A stretch of DNA of 64,000 nucleotides from assembly GCA_020847045.1 (NCBI GenBank), contig JADLCT010000059.1, forward strand, positions 62,001 to 126,000, read 5' to 3'. The position numbers and the translations under genes were made by a program. The DNA is from Bryobacterales bacterium. GTDB taxonomy: Bacteria > Acidobacteriota > Terriglobia > Bryobacterales > Bryobacteraceae. The notes below the pieces were generated by a model. The model did no database searches, had not been told where the DNA came from, and was given only the letters and a program-made list of their open reading frames with translations. Of this stretch, positions 25,382 to 34,328 are shown one piece after another (the first letter of the stretch is position 1; every line of letters begins with the position of its first letter).

Positions 25382-26739
25382 ATAAGTCAGAGGGGCCCGG
25401 AGATCCCACTTCTTTGGAAAATACACAAAAACCAGGGATGCTGAGCTGTCCGGACGAGTCCATCGGGCGCCAGGGCCCGACTGTGCGGGCCAAGAGGCCG
25501 CGGGTGCTCCTGATTGGCCCGTTTTACAGTCCGGCCTGTTATGGCGGCGCGGTGCAGGTGTACCACCAGATGTTTTCCCGTCTAGAGCGGCTCGATGCCA
25601 CCGTGGTCAGCCAGTGGCTGGGCTGCGACCAGAATGCCGCTCGCGAGTTCGACGCATCCTGTGAACGGCTGCACGGGTACCGGATGTGCAGGATTCCCCG
25701 GTACGAGTTGATTTTCCCTTCCGGCGCCTCGGCCCCGGCGAAGCTGCAGGACGCCTGGCGTTTTTTCCGCGACACGCCCGGCCACCTGCGCGAGGTGATC
25801 GAGCGTGAGCGGCCGGACGCCATTATTTGCGGCGCCACCATCATCGCCGGCTGGCTCATGAGCCGGCTGCCGCGGCACATCCCGCGCATCAACTACCTGC
25901 ACGGCGAGGAGCTTGGCCGCCTGTCCACGTCGCGCTTTGTGTGGCGCTACCTGTTTCGCACGCAACTGAAGGCCATCCGCGAGGCCGATTTGAATATCTC
26001 CGTTAGCCGCTACACGGCGCAGCGCGCAGGGGAGTTGACCGGCGTCGACGCCGGATCCTTCGCCGTGCTGCCGAATTTTGTCGATCTCGACCGGTACCGC
26101 CCGCCCGCCAACCGCGCCGCCGTCCGCCGCCGCCTGGGCTGGGAGGGCCGCAAGGTGATTCTCAGCCTGGCGCGGCTGATCCGGCGCAAAGGTTTCGACC
26201 AGGGCATTCGCGCCGTGGCCCGTTTGCGCGCCGAAGGGCGGCTGGGGCCAGACTGGGTGCATGTCATCGCCGGAAAGGGTGAGCAGGAAGCTCATCTGAA
26301 GCGGCTCGCCGCTGAGTTGGGCGTCGCCGGCCACACTGAATTCGCCGGCTTCGTGCCCGACGGCGAGATGGCGGACTACTACGGCGCGGCCGATCTTTTC
26401 CTGCACCCCAACCGGAATCTCGATGGCGACACGGAAGGCTTTGGCATCGTCTTCTTGGAGGCCAGCGCCTGCGGCGCGCCCGTCATTGGCGGAGAAGCCG
26501 GCGGCACGGCCGACGCCATCCGGGAAGGCGTAAGCGGCTACCGTGTCGATGCGGAAAACCTGGACGCCCTGTCCGCCGCCATTCACAAACTCACCAGCGA
26601 CGACGGCCTGCGTGCGCGGCTGAGCCATTCGGGCATAGAACTTGTGCGGGGCGAGTACTCCGTGGACGAGGCGGTTCGACGGTTTGAAGACTTGGTTTTC
26701 AATACGATAGAAACTTTCCGGGCTGGCCGTAACGGCTGA
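25378..26739 (+). CDS. Glycosyltransferase, GT4-like
   Basis: This 453-residue GT-B protein has an N-terminal domain with the glycine-rich start VLLIGPFYSPACYGGAVQVY and YLHGEELGRL. The C-terminal donor domain has VLPNFVDLDRYRP, SLARLIRRKGFDQGIRAV, VIAGKGEQ and the E-x7-E motif in EGFGIVFLEASACGAPVIGG. It is translationally coupled to the preceding acyltransferase. The role is transfer of a nucleotide-activated sugar in EPS repeat-unit synthesis; the linkage cannot be read from sequence. Confidence 0.85.
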   Translation: MNKSEGPGDPTSLENTQKPGMLSCPDESIGRQGPTVRAKRPRVLLIGPFYSPACYGGAVQVYHQMFSRLERLDATVVSQWLGCDQNAAREFDASCERLHGYRMCRIPRYELIFPSGASAPAKLQDAWRFFRDTPGHLREVIERERPDAIICGATIIAGWLMSRLPRHIPRINYLHGEELGRLSTSRFVWRYLFRTQLKAIREADLNISVSRYTAQRAGELTGVDAGSFAVLPNFVDLDRYRPPANRAAVRRRLGWEGRKVILSLARLIRRKGFDQGIRAVARLRAEGRLGPDWVHVIAGKGEQEAHLKRLAAELGVAGHTEFAGFVPDGEMADYYGAADLFLHPNRNLDGDTEGFGIVFLEASACGAPVIGGEAGGTADAIREGVSGYRVDAENLDALSAAIHKLTSDDGLRARLSHSGIELVRGEYSVDEAVRRFEDLVFNTIETFRAGRNG

Positions 26740-26899
26740 CGCCGAACTTCGGGAATCAATCCCCACGCGTGTCAGGAATCGCCTGATCCTCCGCTGCTAT
26801 TCAGACGAGGAGCCGTACGTTCATTCCCGGAGAATTGGCAAGAAATTGAAAATAAGCTGGTTAGCGGACACCTCCGGCGGGAGCACACTAAGGTTGTGG

Positions 26900-26916
26900 T
26901 TGGCACGCGGATTGCT
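26900..26916 (+). promoter_or_regulatory. Sigma54-type promoter before the ABC exporter
   Basis: TTGGCACGCGGATTGCT is a near-perfect -24/-12 element in the 248-bp gap between two plus-strand genes. The predicted transcript start is near 26927, 61 nt before ATG 26988. A TCAGG-N5-CCTGA inverted repeat lies about 115-130 bp upstream (about 26771-26785) and could be an activator site. Confidence 0.8.
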
Positions 26917-26987
26917 CTTCCCTCTTCCGTTCCCGGATTGGCGCTCAGGAACTGTACCAGCGCCGCATACGCCGGGCGCACGGGAAA

Positions 26988-27824
26988 ATGATGGCATCTA
27001 CTTCGATTGCACAAAAAATGCCCACACCGGCGGAATCCAAACCGGGACTTTTTGCGGGCTTTGCCAATTACAAAGACTTGCTGCTCATGCTGATGTGGCG
27101 CGACGTAACGATCCGCTACAAACAGGCGGTGATGGGCTTCGCCTGGGCGCTGCTCATGCCGGTTCTCATCGTCGGATCGAGCCTGGTGATCACGGTGGGC
27201 TATGCATCCTTCACCGGGCGCTCCGTGAAGACCTCCGACGTGCTCGCGCTGGCCGTGCGCGCCATTCCATGGGCCTTCGTCTCCTCGGCGCTGCGCTTTG
27301 CCACCAACAGCCTGACGGCGAACAAGGAACTGGTGACGAAGATCTATTTCCCGCGGCAGATCCTGCCGCTGGCCACCACGCTCGCCAGCCTGTTTGACTT
27401 CGGCGTCGCCACCGCGGCCATCACCATCATTCTGTGTGTGGCGCAGGTCGGCGTCAGCGTGCAATTGCTGTGGGTGCCGGTGCTGCTGCTCATTCTGGTT
27501 CTGCTGGTCCTGGGCGCGGGCATCCTGCTCGCCTGCGGAAACCTGTTCTTCCGCGACGTGAAGTACCTGGTGGACATCGGCCTCACCTACGGCATCTTCT
27601 TTACGCCGGTCTTTTACTCGCCATCGATGATGGGCAAGTACGCCTGGCTGGTCTATCTCAACCCGCTCAGCTCCCTGCTGGACGGTCTGTGCCGCGTGGT
27701 GATCTACCAGATGCCGCCGGAGCTTCCGTGGGTGGCGTATTCGGCCGGATGGGCCATCGTGCTGGCGGTGGCGGCATGGAAAATTTTCAGCAAGGCGGAG
27801 CCTTCGTTCGCGGAACGGATCTAA
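26988..27824 (+). CDS. ABC-2 type polysaccharide exporter permease (Wzm-like)
   Basis: This 278-residue protein has a soluble amphipathic N-terminus (KDLLLMLMWRDVTIRYKQAVMGFAW, typical of Wzm/KpsM) and six hydrophobic segments. It carries the ABC-2 permease pattern (YFPRQILPLATTLASLFDF, NLFFRDVKYLVDIGL, YLNPLSSLLDG). It is the inner-membrane channel for export of polysaccharide with the ATPase encoded four bases downstream. A second ATG follows directly at 26991. Confidence 0.9.
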   Translation: MMASTSIAQKMPTPAESKPGLFAGFANYKDLLLMLMWRDVTIRYKQAVMGFAWALLMPVLIVGSSLVITVGYASFTGRSVKTSDVLALAVRAIPWAFVSSALRFATNSLTANKELVTKIYFPRQILPLATTLASLFDFGVATAAITIILCVAQVGVSVQLLWVPVLLLILVLLVLGAGILLACGNLFFRDVKYLVDIGLTYGIFFTPVFYSPSMMGKYAWLVYLNPLSSLLDGLCRVVIYQMPPELPWVAYSAGWAIVLAVAAWKIFSKAEPSFAERI

Positions 27825-27828
27825 CACT

Positions 27829-29034
27829 ATGTCGCACGCAGCGGTTGAATTTAACGGAGTTTGGAAGAAGTTTTCGCGGGGCGAGCGGCATGACTCGCTG
27901 CGCGACCTGATCCCCTCGCTGGCGCAGTCCATGCTGGGCAAAAAGAAGCCGGCCGAACTGAAGGACGGCGATTTCTGGGCCCTGCACGACGTGTCGTTCC
28001 AGTTGGAGCCCGGCGACGCCATGGCCATCATTGGTCCGAACGGCTCGGGCAAGAGCACGGCGCTGAAGCTGTTGAGCGGCATTCTGCGGCCCGACCGCGG
28101 CGGCGTGCGCGTGCGCGGACGCCTGGGAACGCTGATCGAACTGGGCGCTGGATTCCACCCCGACCTGACGGGCCGCGAGAACATCTATCTGAACGGCACC
28201 ATTCTCGGCATGCGGCGCGAGGAGATCGACCGCAAGTTCGGCGACATTGTCGATTTTTCCGAGTTGCACGACTTCCTCGACACCCCTGTGAAGCGCTACT
28301 CCTCGGGCATGTTCGCCCGTCTCGGCTTCTCCGTGGCGGCGCACGTGAACCCCGAGGTGCTCGTGGTGGACGAGGTGTTGAGCGTCGGCGACTATCACTT
28401 CCAGCAGCGCTGCTATGACCGCATGCGTGAGTTCATCCGCAACGGCACATCGGTGATTTTCGTGTCGCACAGCATGCCCGCCGTGACCGGACTGTGCAAG
28501 CGCGCCCTGCTGCTGCGCCGAGGCGAGCCTCTCTTTCTCGGCGATACGACGACGGCCATCCAGAAGTATCATTCGCTGCACGCCGAGGAGTCCAAGGAGA
28601 GCGACATCGAGATTCTGAACGCCTCGGTGACCGATGCCTCGGGCGAGGAGCGCGAGGTGTTCCAGCCGGGTGAGCGCGTCACGGTGGACATCCGGTTCCG
28701 CGCACTGCGTCCCGTGCCCAAGTCGCACGCGGCGCTGCTCATTCGCACTGTGGACGGCCAGTTCGTCTTCGATACGGCCACCAGCAAGCTCATCGAGAAC
28801 AGCTTCATCAAGCTCGACGAAGGTGGCGAGGCGCACGTCCGCTTCTCGGTGGACATGAACCTGCGCAGTGGCGTGTTCGAACTGGGCTTCACGCTGACTT
28901 CGGAGATCGAGATTGTGGACAAGTTTATCTATTACAACGGTGCGTTGAAGCGCGTGGTGATGGTGGGCGACCGCCTGGCCAACGGCTTCACCTACATGAA
29001 TCCGAGCGCCACGCTCAGCGTGGGTGGAGAGTAG
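27829..29034 (+). CDS. ABC exporter ATPase with Wzt-type C-terminal domain
   Basis: The 401-residue protein has Walker A GPNGSGKST at about 69-77, an ABC signature region YSSGMFARL at about 163 and Walker B VLVVDEV at about 182. Residues 1-245 are the nucleotide-binding domain. Residues about 255-395 form a Wzt_C-like beta-sandwich (FQPGERVTVDIRFRALRPV, LRSGVFELGFTLTSEIEIV). In known Wzt proteins this domain recognises the non-reducing end of the finished polymer. It pairs with the upstream permease and energises EPS export across the inner membrane. Confidence 0.92.
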   Translation: MSHAAVEFNGVWKKFSRGERHDSLRDLIPSLAQSMLGKKKPAELKDGDFWALHDVSFQLEPGDAMAIIGPNGSGKSTALKLLSGILRPDRGGVRVRGRLGTLIELGAGFHPDLTGRENIYLNGTILGMRREEIDRKFGDIVDFSELHDFLDTPVKRYSSGMFARLGFSVAAHVNPEVLVVDEVLSVGDYHFQQRCYDRMREFIRNGTSVIFVSHSMPAVTGLCKRALLLRRGEPLFLGDTTTAIQKYHSLHAEESKESDIEILNASVTDASGEEREVFQPGERVTVDIRFRALRPVPKSHAALLIRTVDGQFVFDTATSKLIENSFIKLDEGGEAHVRFSVDMNLRSGVFELGFTLTSEIEIVDKFIYYNGALKRVVMVGDRLANGFTYMNPSATLSVGGE

Positions 29035-29045
29035 GGGCCCGGCCG

Positions 29046-30161
29046 ATGAGCGCCACCACGCATCCGGCGGTCAGCTTCGTCATCCCCTGCTACAACCTGG
29101 CGGCGTTTCTGCCGGCCTGTGTGCGTTCGATCCAGATGCAGTCCTTCCAGGACTGGGAGATTCTCATCATGGACGACTGTTCGAGCGACAACACACCCGA
29201 GGTGGCCACCGGCTTCGGTGATGAACGCATCCGCTACGTCCGCAACGATCCTAATCTGGGACATCTGAAGAACTACAACAAGGGCATCTCGCTCACGCGC
29301 GGACGCTACATCTGGCTCATCTCGCCCGACGACACGCTGCGCAAGCCCTATGTCCTGGAGAAGTATGTCCAGGCGCTCGAAGAACATCCGCAGGTGGGCT
29401 TCGCCTTCTGCGCTATCGTCAAGGTGAACCAGGACGGCGTGGAAACCGTGCAGGCCATGAAGGACCAGCCGGACACGATTTTTCGCGGGCCGGAGCTGGC
29501 GCGCAAGCTGGCGCACTTCAATTTCATCGCCTCGCCCGAGGTTCTGGCGCGCCGCTCCTGCTACGAGTCGGCCGGTTTGTTCCCGCTCGATCTGCCGTTC
29601 GCGGGCGACTGGTATCTCTGGTGCCGCTTCTCGCTGCAAAATGGCGCCGCCTATTTCGCCGAGCCCATGGTCAACTATGCCGTGCACGACGGCTCGATGA
29701 CCTCGCTTATGAGTGCGGGCAAGGTGGCGCAGTGCGCCAGCGATGTCATCGCCGTGCCCTGGCGCATCCGCGCGGCGGCGGCCGCGGCGGGCGACGGGGC
29801 CACGGCGGAAAGCTGCCTGGATGGTCTGCGAGGCCTGTACATCGAGCATCTGTTCGGCAAGGAGTACCGCGGCGTCCGGTACACGATGACCATGGAGGAG
29901 GCTGCCGGGTCCATCCGGCGGCAGGCCGCGCACCCGGCCGAGGCGCGGCGGTTCACCGGGCGCCTTCTGGCGCGCTACGGCGACGAGTGCTACTGGAAGG
30001 GCCTGTATGAAACAGCCGGCGGCGCCTATCGCCAATCAATTTGCGAGGGACAATGGAACTTCGGAGTGCTAGCGAAATATCTGTTGGTTCGGATGGGAGC
30101 CTTGGGCATTCAGCTTCGCGGCGGAGCCCTGGCGGCCAGACGCTCGGCGCAGAAGGCGTGA
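29046..30161 (+). CDS. Glycosyltransferase family 2
   Basis: This 371-residue GT-A protein carries VSFVIPCYNLAAFLPACVRSI, ILIMDDCSSDNTPEV and a DXD-like ISPDDTLRKPYV, the classic GT2 order. A conserved DLPFAGDWYLWCRFSL region follows at about 180-195. It lies 11 bp after the Wzt gene in the same operon. It probably adds one residue of the exported repeat unit. Its TGA overlaps a possible GTG start of the next gene. Confidence 0.85.
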   Translation: MSATTHPAVSFVIPCYNLAAFLPACVRSIQMQSFQDWEILIMDDCSSDNTPEVATGFGDERIRYVRNDPNLGHLKNYNKGISLTRGRYIWLISPDDTLRKPYVLEKYVQALEEHPQVGFAFCAIVKVNQDGVETVQAMKDQPDTIFRGPELARKLAHFNFIASPEVLARRSCYESAGLFPLDLPFAGDWYLWCRFSLQNGAAYFAEPMVNYAVHDGSMTSLMSAGKVAQCASDVIAVPWRIRAAAAAAGDGATAESCLDGLRGLYIEHLFGKEYRGVRYTMTMEEAAGSIRRQAAHPAEARRFTGRLLARYGDECYWKGLYETAGGAYRQSICEGQWNFGVLAKYLLVRMGALGIQLRGGALAARRSAQKA

Positions 30162-30169
30162 CCAGCGCC

Positions 30170-31351
30170 ATGCGGAGGCCTCGGGCGCTGTTCGTGTTGA
30201 ATAGCACCGGCTTTGGCGGTCTCGAGATTGTCCTGTTGGACTGGCTGGCCGGCTGCGACCACGACAAGATGGAGATCCTGGTGGCCTGCGGCAACGCCGA
30301 CTTTTCGCGCCGTCTGGAAGCCATGGGCATTCCCGCCCGCGTGATCCCGATCGAGTTTCCGTTCAAGCTTCCGGTCATGACCGCGCTGAAGCGTTGGGTG
30401 AAGCTCTTCCGCCAGACACGGCCCGACCGCATCATCTTTCTGGAAGCCTCGCCGCCGCCCGACTTCGGCATCCAGGCCGTGGCGCCCGCCGTATGGTTCA
30501 CGGGTGGACGCACGTACTTCTTCCAATCACTCGCGCCGGAGCCGTTCGCCAACAAGTCAAGCAAGCGCCACCTCGGCATCATCCCCGGACTGGGACTCTA
30601 CTGGCGTAAAACCGGCTGGTGGCTGCGTCTGCGCAACCGGATCACGGCCCGCACGCTGACGGCGAGCCAGGCCGTGGGCAACAAGATGGTGGAGTACTTC
30701 GGCTATCCGGCGGACGCTTTCACGGTGGCCTATCACGGCGTGGACACCGAGACCTTTGCTCCTTCGCCCGAAGCGCGCCGGCGCTGGCGCGAGGAGAACA
30801 ACATTCCGCAGAATGCCACCGTCCTGGTGAGCCATGGCAGGCTGGCGGCCGTGAAGCAGCCGATGCGGCTGCTTAAGGCGTTTGAAGCCGCCGCGCGCGA
30901 GCGCGACGATGTATACCTTGTCCTGACCGCCTACGGCGAATTGACCGGCGGGATCACCGAAGCGGCCAAGACCATTCACGGCTCGGACCGCGTGCGCCTG
31001 GTGGGCTTCCAGCGCGACCGCGCGGCCCTGCTGCAAGCCGCCGACATCTACGTTCTGGCCAGCGATAACGAGGGCTTTCCCATCGCCGTCCTGGAAGCCA
31101 TGTCCACTGGATTGCTGTGTACGGCAAGCAACGTGGCCGGTCCGAACGAAATCATCACCGATGGCGCGAACGGCCTGCTCATGGAGCCCAATATGGATGC
31201 CGCTATCGCGGGCGTTCTGCGCGCCGTGCGGCTGGCGCCCGGGGAGCACAACCGGTTGGCGGCCGCCGCCCGCCAGTCGATTCTCGAACGCTGCGAGATC
31301 CGCGGCTCGGTGCGCAATTCGCTCGGCATGTTCGGAGTGGCCGCCAGGTAG
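30170..31351 (+). CDS. Glycosyltransferase, GT4-like
   Basis: The frame is open from 30041, but that would overlap the upstream gene by 121 bp. GTG 30158 (overlapping the previous stop) and ATG 30170 are the credible starts; I use 30170, giving 393 residues. N-terminal FVLNSTGFGGLEIVLLDWL and C-terminal TVAYHGVDTETF, SHGRLAAVKQPMRLLKAF and DNEGFPIAVLEAMSTGLL mark a GT-B, GT4-type enzyme. It is part of the plus-strand EPS operon and likely acts on a lipid-linked intermediate at the inner membrane. Confidence 0.82.
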   Translation: MRRPRALFVLNSTGFGGLEIVLLDWLAGCDHDKMEILVACGNADFSRRLEAMGIPARVIPIEFPFKLPVMTALKRWVKLFRQTRPDRIIFLEASPPPDFGIQAVAPAVWFTGGRTYFFQSLAPEPFANKSSKRHLGIIPGLGLYWRKTGWWLRLRNRITARTLTASQAVGNKMVEYFGYPADAFTVAYHGVDTETFAPSPEARRRWREENNIPQNATVLVSHGRLAAVKQPMRLLKAFEAAARERDDVYLVLTAYGELTGGITEAAKTIHGSDRVRLVGFQRDRAALLQAADIYVLASDNEGFPIAVLEAMSTGLLCTASNVAGPNEIITDGANGLLMEPNMDAAIAGVLRAVRLAPGEHNRLAAAARQSILERCEIRGSVRNSLGMFGVAAR

Positions 31352-31357
31352 CCGCGG

Positions 31358-32272
31358 ATGCTCAGCGTCGTCATCTGTACATACAACCGCGCCTCCGCGT
31401 TGTCGGAGGCCCTCCGCGGCCTGATGGCCATTCATGATCCTTCCGGCGAAAGCTGGGAACTGGTGGTTGTCGACAACAATTCCACCGACGATACGCGCGC
31501 CGTCGTGGAGCGTGTGGCCACGGACGCTCGCGTGCCGGTGCGTTACGTCTTCGAGTCCGAGCAGGGCATCGGCCATGCGCGGAACCGGGGCGCGCGCGAG
31601 GCGCGGGGCGAGTGGGTGATCTATACAGATGACGACGTGTATTTCCACCAGGACTGGCTGGTGAACCTGCATCGCGCGATAGCCGGAGCAGGCCCGGCGG
31701 CCATCGGCGGCCGCGTGGTGGCCGTGTGGCCCTCCGATCAGCGCCCGTCGTGGCTGGTCGAGTCCGGACCCTACCGGACGCCCGGCGGCGCCATCCCGCA
31801 GTATGATTTGGGCGAGCAGGGCGGAGAAGCCGCTCTTCCTCCCATCACGGCGAATGCGGCCGTGCACCGCTCGCTGTTCCAACGCCACGGCCTGTTCCGC
31901 GCCGATCTGGACGGCGGCATCGCCATTGGCGAGGATACCGAATTCTTTGAACGGCTGCGCGCGGCGGGCGAGCGCGTGCTCTACGCCCCCGAGGCGATTG
32001 TTTATCACCCCGTTCCCATGGGGCGGCTCTCCAAGAGGTACTTCAGCCGCTGGTCGTTCGACGCCGGCCGCGCGGCGCTGCGCATGCATTCCCCTCCGGC
32101 CGCCGCCAAGCGCTACTTCGGCGTGCCCCGCTACTACCTGAAGAATCTGGCTGCTCTGGTGCCCCGATGGCTCATGTCGTGCGGTGAAGGCAAACGGTTT
32201 CACTACTGGATGCGCATGTGCGGACAGGCGGGCCAGATCATGGAAAGCCGCGAGCAACGCAAGCACAGGTGA
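31358..32272 (+). CDS. Glycosyltransferase family 2
   Basis: This 304-residue GT-A protein has LSVVICTYNRASALSEAL, ELVVVDNNSTDDTRAVV, a GIGHARNRGAREARGEW segment and a DXD-type YTDDDVYF, all diagnostic of GT2. The acceptor half has GEDTEFFERLRAAGERVLY. It starts 6 bp after the preceding gene. The gene converges with the minus-strand operon ending at 32317. Confidence 0.85.
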   Translation: MLSVVICTYNRASALSEALRGLMAIHDPSGESWELVVVDNNSTDDTRAVVERVATDARVPVRYVFESEQGIGHARNRGAREARGEWVIYTDDDVYFHQDWLVNLHRAIAGAGPAAIGGRVVAVWPSDQRPSWLVESGPYRTPGGAIPQYDLGEQGGEAALPPITANAAVHRSLFQRHGLFRADLDGGIAIGEDTEFFERLRAAGERVLYAPEAIVYHPVPMGRLSKRYFSRWSFDAGRAALRMHSPPAAAKRYFGVPRYYLKNLAALVPRWLMSCGEGKRFHYWMRMCGQAGQIMESREQRKHR

Positions 32273-32316
32273 CCGCCTGCGTGCACGGCGGCGGACGCTT
32301 TGCCGCAGGGCGGTGT

Positions 32317-33180
32317 CTACCGCGTGTGATGCAGGATGGGGTGCAGAATCCGCTGCCACTGAAAATCCTGGCGCATGCTGTGCCAGGCGCACCATAAGCC
32401 GTCGCCCCACTGACGGTGTTCGTAGACGAAGCGGCGCGCCAGTCCCCACGTGTGCGCGGCGAAGATCCTGGCGGCGGCCCGGTTGCCCTGCCGCGCCAGG
32501 CGTAGATGGTGCGTCCGCAGAACATGAAGCGTGTCGCGCATCACCGGCAGCGTGGCGCCCTTGGTTAGGCTGCCTTCGCGCCGCCGGTACAGGTAGAGTG
32601 GCTCTTCCACATAAGCGAATGGTTCGCGCCGCTCGATCAGGCGGATGAACAGTTCCCAGTCCTCGCGCGTGCGCAGGTGCTCGGGCCAGGGGCCCACGCG
32701 GCTGAAAACATCACGGCGGAAGAACATGCCGCGTTCGACAAAGTTGTCGGTGAGGATGCCGGCCAGATAGTCGCCGCCGGTGGGAATGGGAGACTTCTGC
32801 GCCTGCCGGAAGCTCTCGTTGAAGCGCACGACATCGCACACGCACCATGCGGCCCCCTGTGATCCGGCCGCTTGCGCCAGAAGTTCCAGCGCGCGCGGGT
32901 CCAGCAGATCGTCGCCGTCCAGAAAGGCGACAAACTCGGCCGTGGAGGCGGCGATGCCCGCGTTGCGGCCCGAGGAGGGCCCGCCGTTGGCTTTACGGAT
33001 GACGCGGAAGTTCGGCAGATGCTCGTAGCGCGACAGCACCTCGGCCGTGTGGTCGGTCGATCCATCGTCGACGGCGATAATGTCGAAGTCGCGGAAGCTC
33101 TGGGCGAGCACCGACTCGATGGCCTCGTCCAGATACGCGGCGCAGTTGTAAGTAGGGATGACGACCGATACGGTGGGCAT
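32317..33180 (-). CDS. Glycosyltransferase family 2
   Basis: This 287-residue GT-A enzyme carries VSVVIPTYNCAAYLDEAIES, IIAVDDGSTDHTAEVL, GGPSSGRNAGIAAS and a DXD-type FLDGDDLLD. The C-terminal half (LRTREDWELFIRLIERR) is typical of the family. It is the last gene of the minus-strand cluster 36974-32317 and starts 6 bp after the small HTH gene. It probably adds a sugar of the polymer regulated by the co-encoded Wzz and kinase. Confidence 0.85.
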   Translation of the reverse strand: MPTVSVVIPTYNCAAYLDEAIESVLAQSFRDFDIIAVDDGSTDHTAEVLSRYEHLPNFRVIRKANGGPSSGRNAGIAASTAEFVAFLDGDDLLDPRALELLAQAAGSQGAAWCVCDVVRFNESFRQAQKSPIPTGGDYLAGILTDNFVERGMFFRRDVFSRVGPWPEHLRTREDWELFIRLIERREPFAYVEEPLYLYRRREGSLTKGATLPVMRDTLHVLRTHHLRLARQGNRAAARIFAAHTWGLARRFVYEHRQWGDGLWCAWHSMRQDFQWQRILHPILHHTR

Positions 33181-33186
33181 GGGTTC

Positions 33187-33414
33187 TCAGGGGGTTCCGG
33201 GCGCGTGGTGCGTGGCGGCCGCGGGATCGCGTTCGAACAGCCATTCGCGGTCCGAGTGCAACACGTCGGCGATGCGCTGCTGCAGTTCGGGCGAGGCTTC
33301 GCGTGAACCGTTCACGATCCTGCTGAGAACGGTTTCGTCTATGCCCAGGATCTGCGCCAGCCGGTTCTGCCGGAGGCCGGCCTTCCAGATGGAAAATTTC
33401 AAGTTCGGAAACAT
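33187..33414 (-). CDS. Small Cro/C1-type helix-turn-helix protein
   Basis: The start at ATG 33414 is supported by GGAG six bases upstream (75 residues). Nearly the whole protein is a lambda-repressor-like HTH: LRQNRLAQILGIDETVLSRIV as helices 2-3, then ELQQRIADVLHSDREWLF. It sits 16 bp after the BY-kinase and 6 bp before a glycosyltransferase in the same operon, so it is a built-in regulator candidate. It could bind its own operon promoter near 36990-37200, but no target is proven. Confidence 0.7.
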   Translation of the reverse strand: MFPNLKFSIWKAGLRQNRLAQILGIDETVLSRIVNGSREASPELQQRIADVLHSDREWLFERDPAAATHHAPGTP

Positions 33415-33430
33415 GTATCGCTCCACTGGC

Positions 33431-34327
33431 TCACTTGCCGGGAGTCTCCGTGTCCCGGTAGTAGGCCGAATAGTCCCTGGTTTTCCAGAAGAGCCACTGG
33501 AAGGAGCAGTTCACCACCGCCCCCAGCAGCTTGTCTTTCGGAATCAGTTCCAGCGTGTCTCGCAGCGAGCTGTGCTCGGTTTGCCCCAGACGGACCACCA
33601 GCAGCACGCCATCGGTGCGGCGGATGATCCAGTCGCTTTCAGCCACCATGCCCGCTGGCGGCGCGTCGAAAATCACGTAGTCGAAGGTGGCGCGCAGCTG
33701 GTCGCAGGTCTGCTGCCAGCGCGGCGACTCGAACAACTCCGCCGGGTTCTCCGACGTCTTGCCGGCGGGCATCACATGCAGGCTCGGCAACTGCTCCAGA
33801 CGCACCATGGCCTCCTCGATGCTGCTCTTGCCGGCGAGCACGTTGGACAGACCCACGCTGCCGCCGATGCCGAAATTGGTGGCCATGCAGGAGCGGCGCA
33901 GGTCGGTTTCCACCAGCGCCACGCTGACGTCGGGACGCAGCGCGAAGATGCCCGCCACGTTCATCGCCGTCATCGTCTTGCCGTCGCCTTTGCTCGCGCT
34001 GGTTACCGTGATCAGCCGCGGCTGGTAGGGGTGCTGCGTGAGGCGCGAACGGATCAACCGGAACTGCTCAAGGATCTTCGGTTCCTCCAGGTCGTCGGAT
34101 CGCTGCTCGTCACCGCCCACGCGGGCGCTCACCACGCGCATCTGTTGGGTCTGGATCCGGGTCGCCGCGGGCGCGGCCACGGAGCCGTCCCGCGCAGGCC
34201 GCCGCTCATCGAGCGTGGGGTCCTCGATCACCGCCGACTGGCTCTCGCCAATCCGCTGTAACAGTTCGGAACCCAGCTTGCCGACGCTTTCCTCGGCTCG
34301 TTTCAATGCATCGAAAGTCTTGCTCAC
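33431..34327 (-). CDS. BY-kinase / CpsD-type tyrosine autokinase
   Basis: The 298-residue protein has a Walker A variant SASKGDGKTMT (110-120), Walker A' VALVETDLRR (136-145) and Walker B YVIFDAPPA. It ends in a short Tyr cluster (DYSAYYRD), the usual autophosphorylation tail. An N-terminal helical region (MSKTFDALKRAEE) is typical of the kinases encoded with exosortase-type EPS loci. It would pair with the Wzz-type protein (35373-36974) to control chain length and export. It lies 1 bp from the ExeA-type ATPase gene. Confidence 0.88.
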   Translation of the reverse strand: MSKTFDALKRAEESVGKLGSELLQRIGESQSAVIEDPTLDERRPARDGSVAAPAATRIQTQQMRVVSARVGGDEQRSDDLEEPKILEQFRLIRSRLTQHPYQPRLITVTSASKGDGKTMTAMNVAGIFALRPDVSVALVETDLRRSCMATNFGIGGSVGLSNVLAGKSSIEEAMVRLEQLPSLHVMPAGKTSENPAELFESPRWQQTCDQLRATFDYVIFDAPPAGMVAESDWIIRRTDGVLLVVRLGQTEHSSLRDTLELIPKDKLLGAVVNCSFQWLFWKTRDYSAYYRDTETPGK

Positions 34328-34328
34328 G

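Noticed and set aside
30041..30169. Upstream start of the GT4 gene at 30041
   Set aside because: It would overlap the preceding GT2 gene by 121 bp with no domain gain; GTG 30158 or ATG 30170 fit better.
30557..32449. 630-codon minus-strand frame opposite two glycosyltransferases
   Set aside because: Antisense to two clear GT genes; His/Arg/Gln-rich composition typical of shadow frames.
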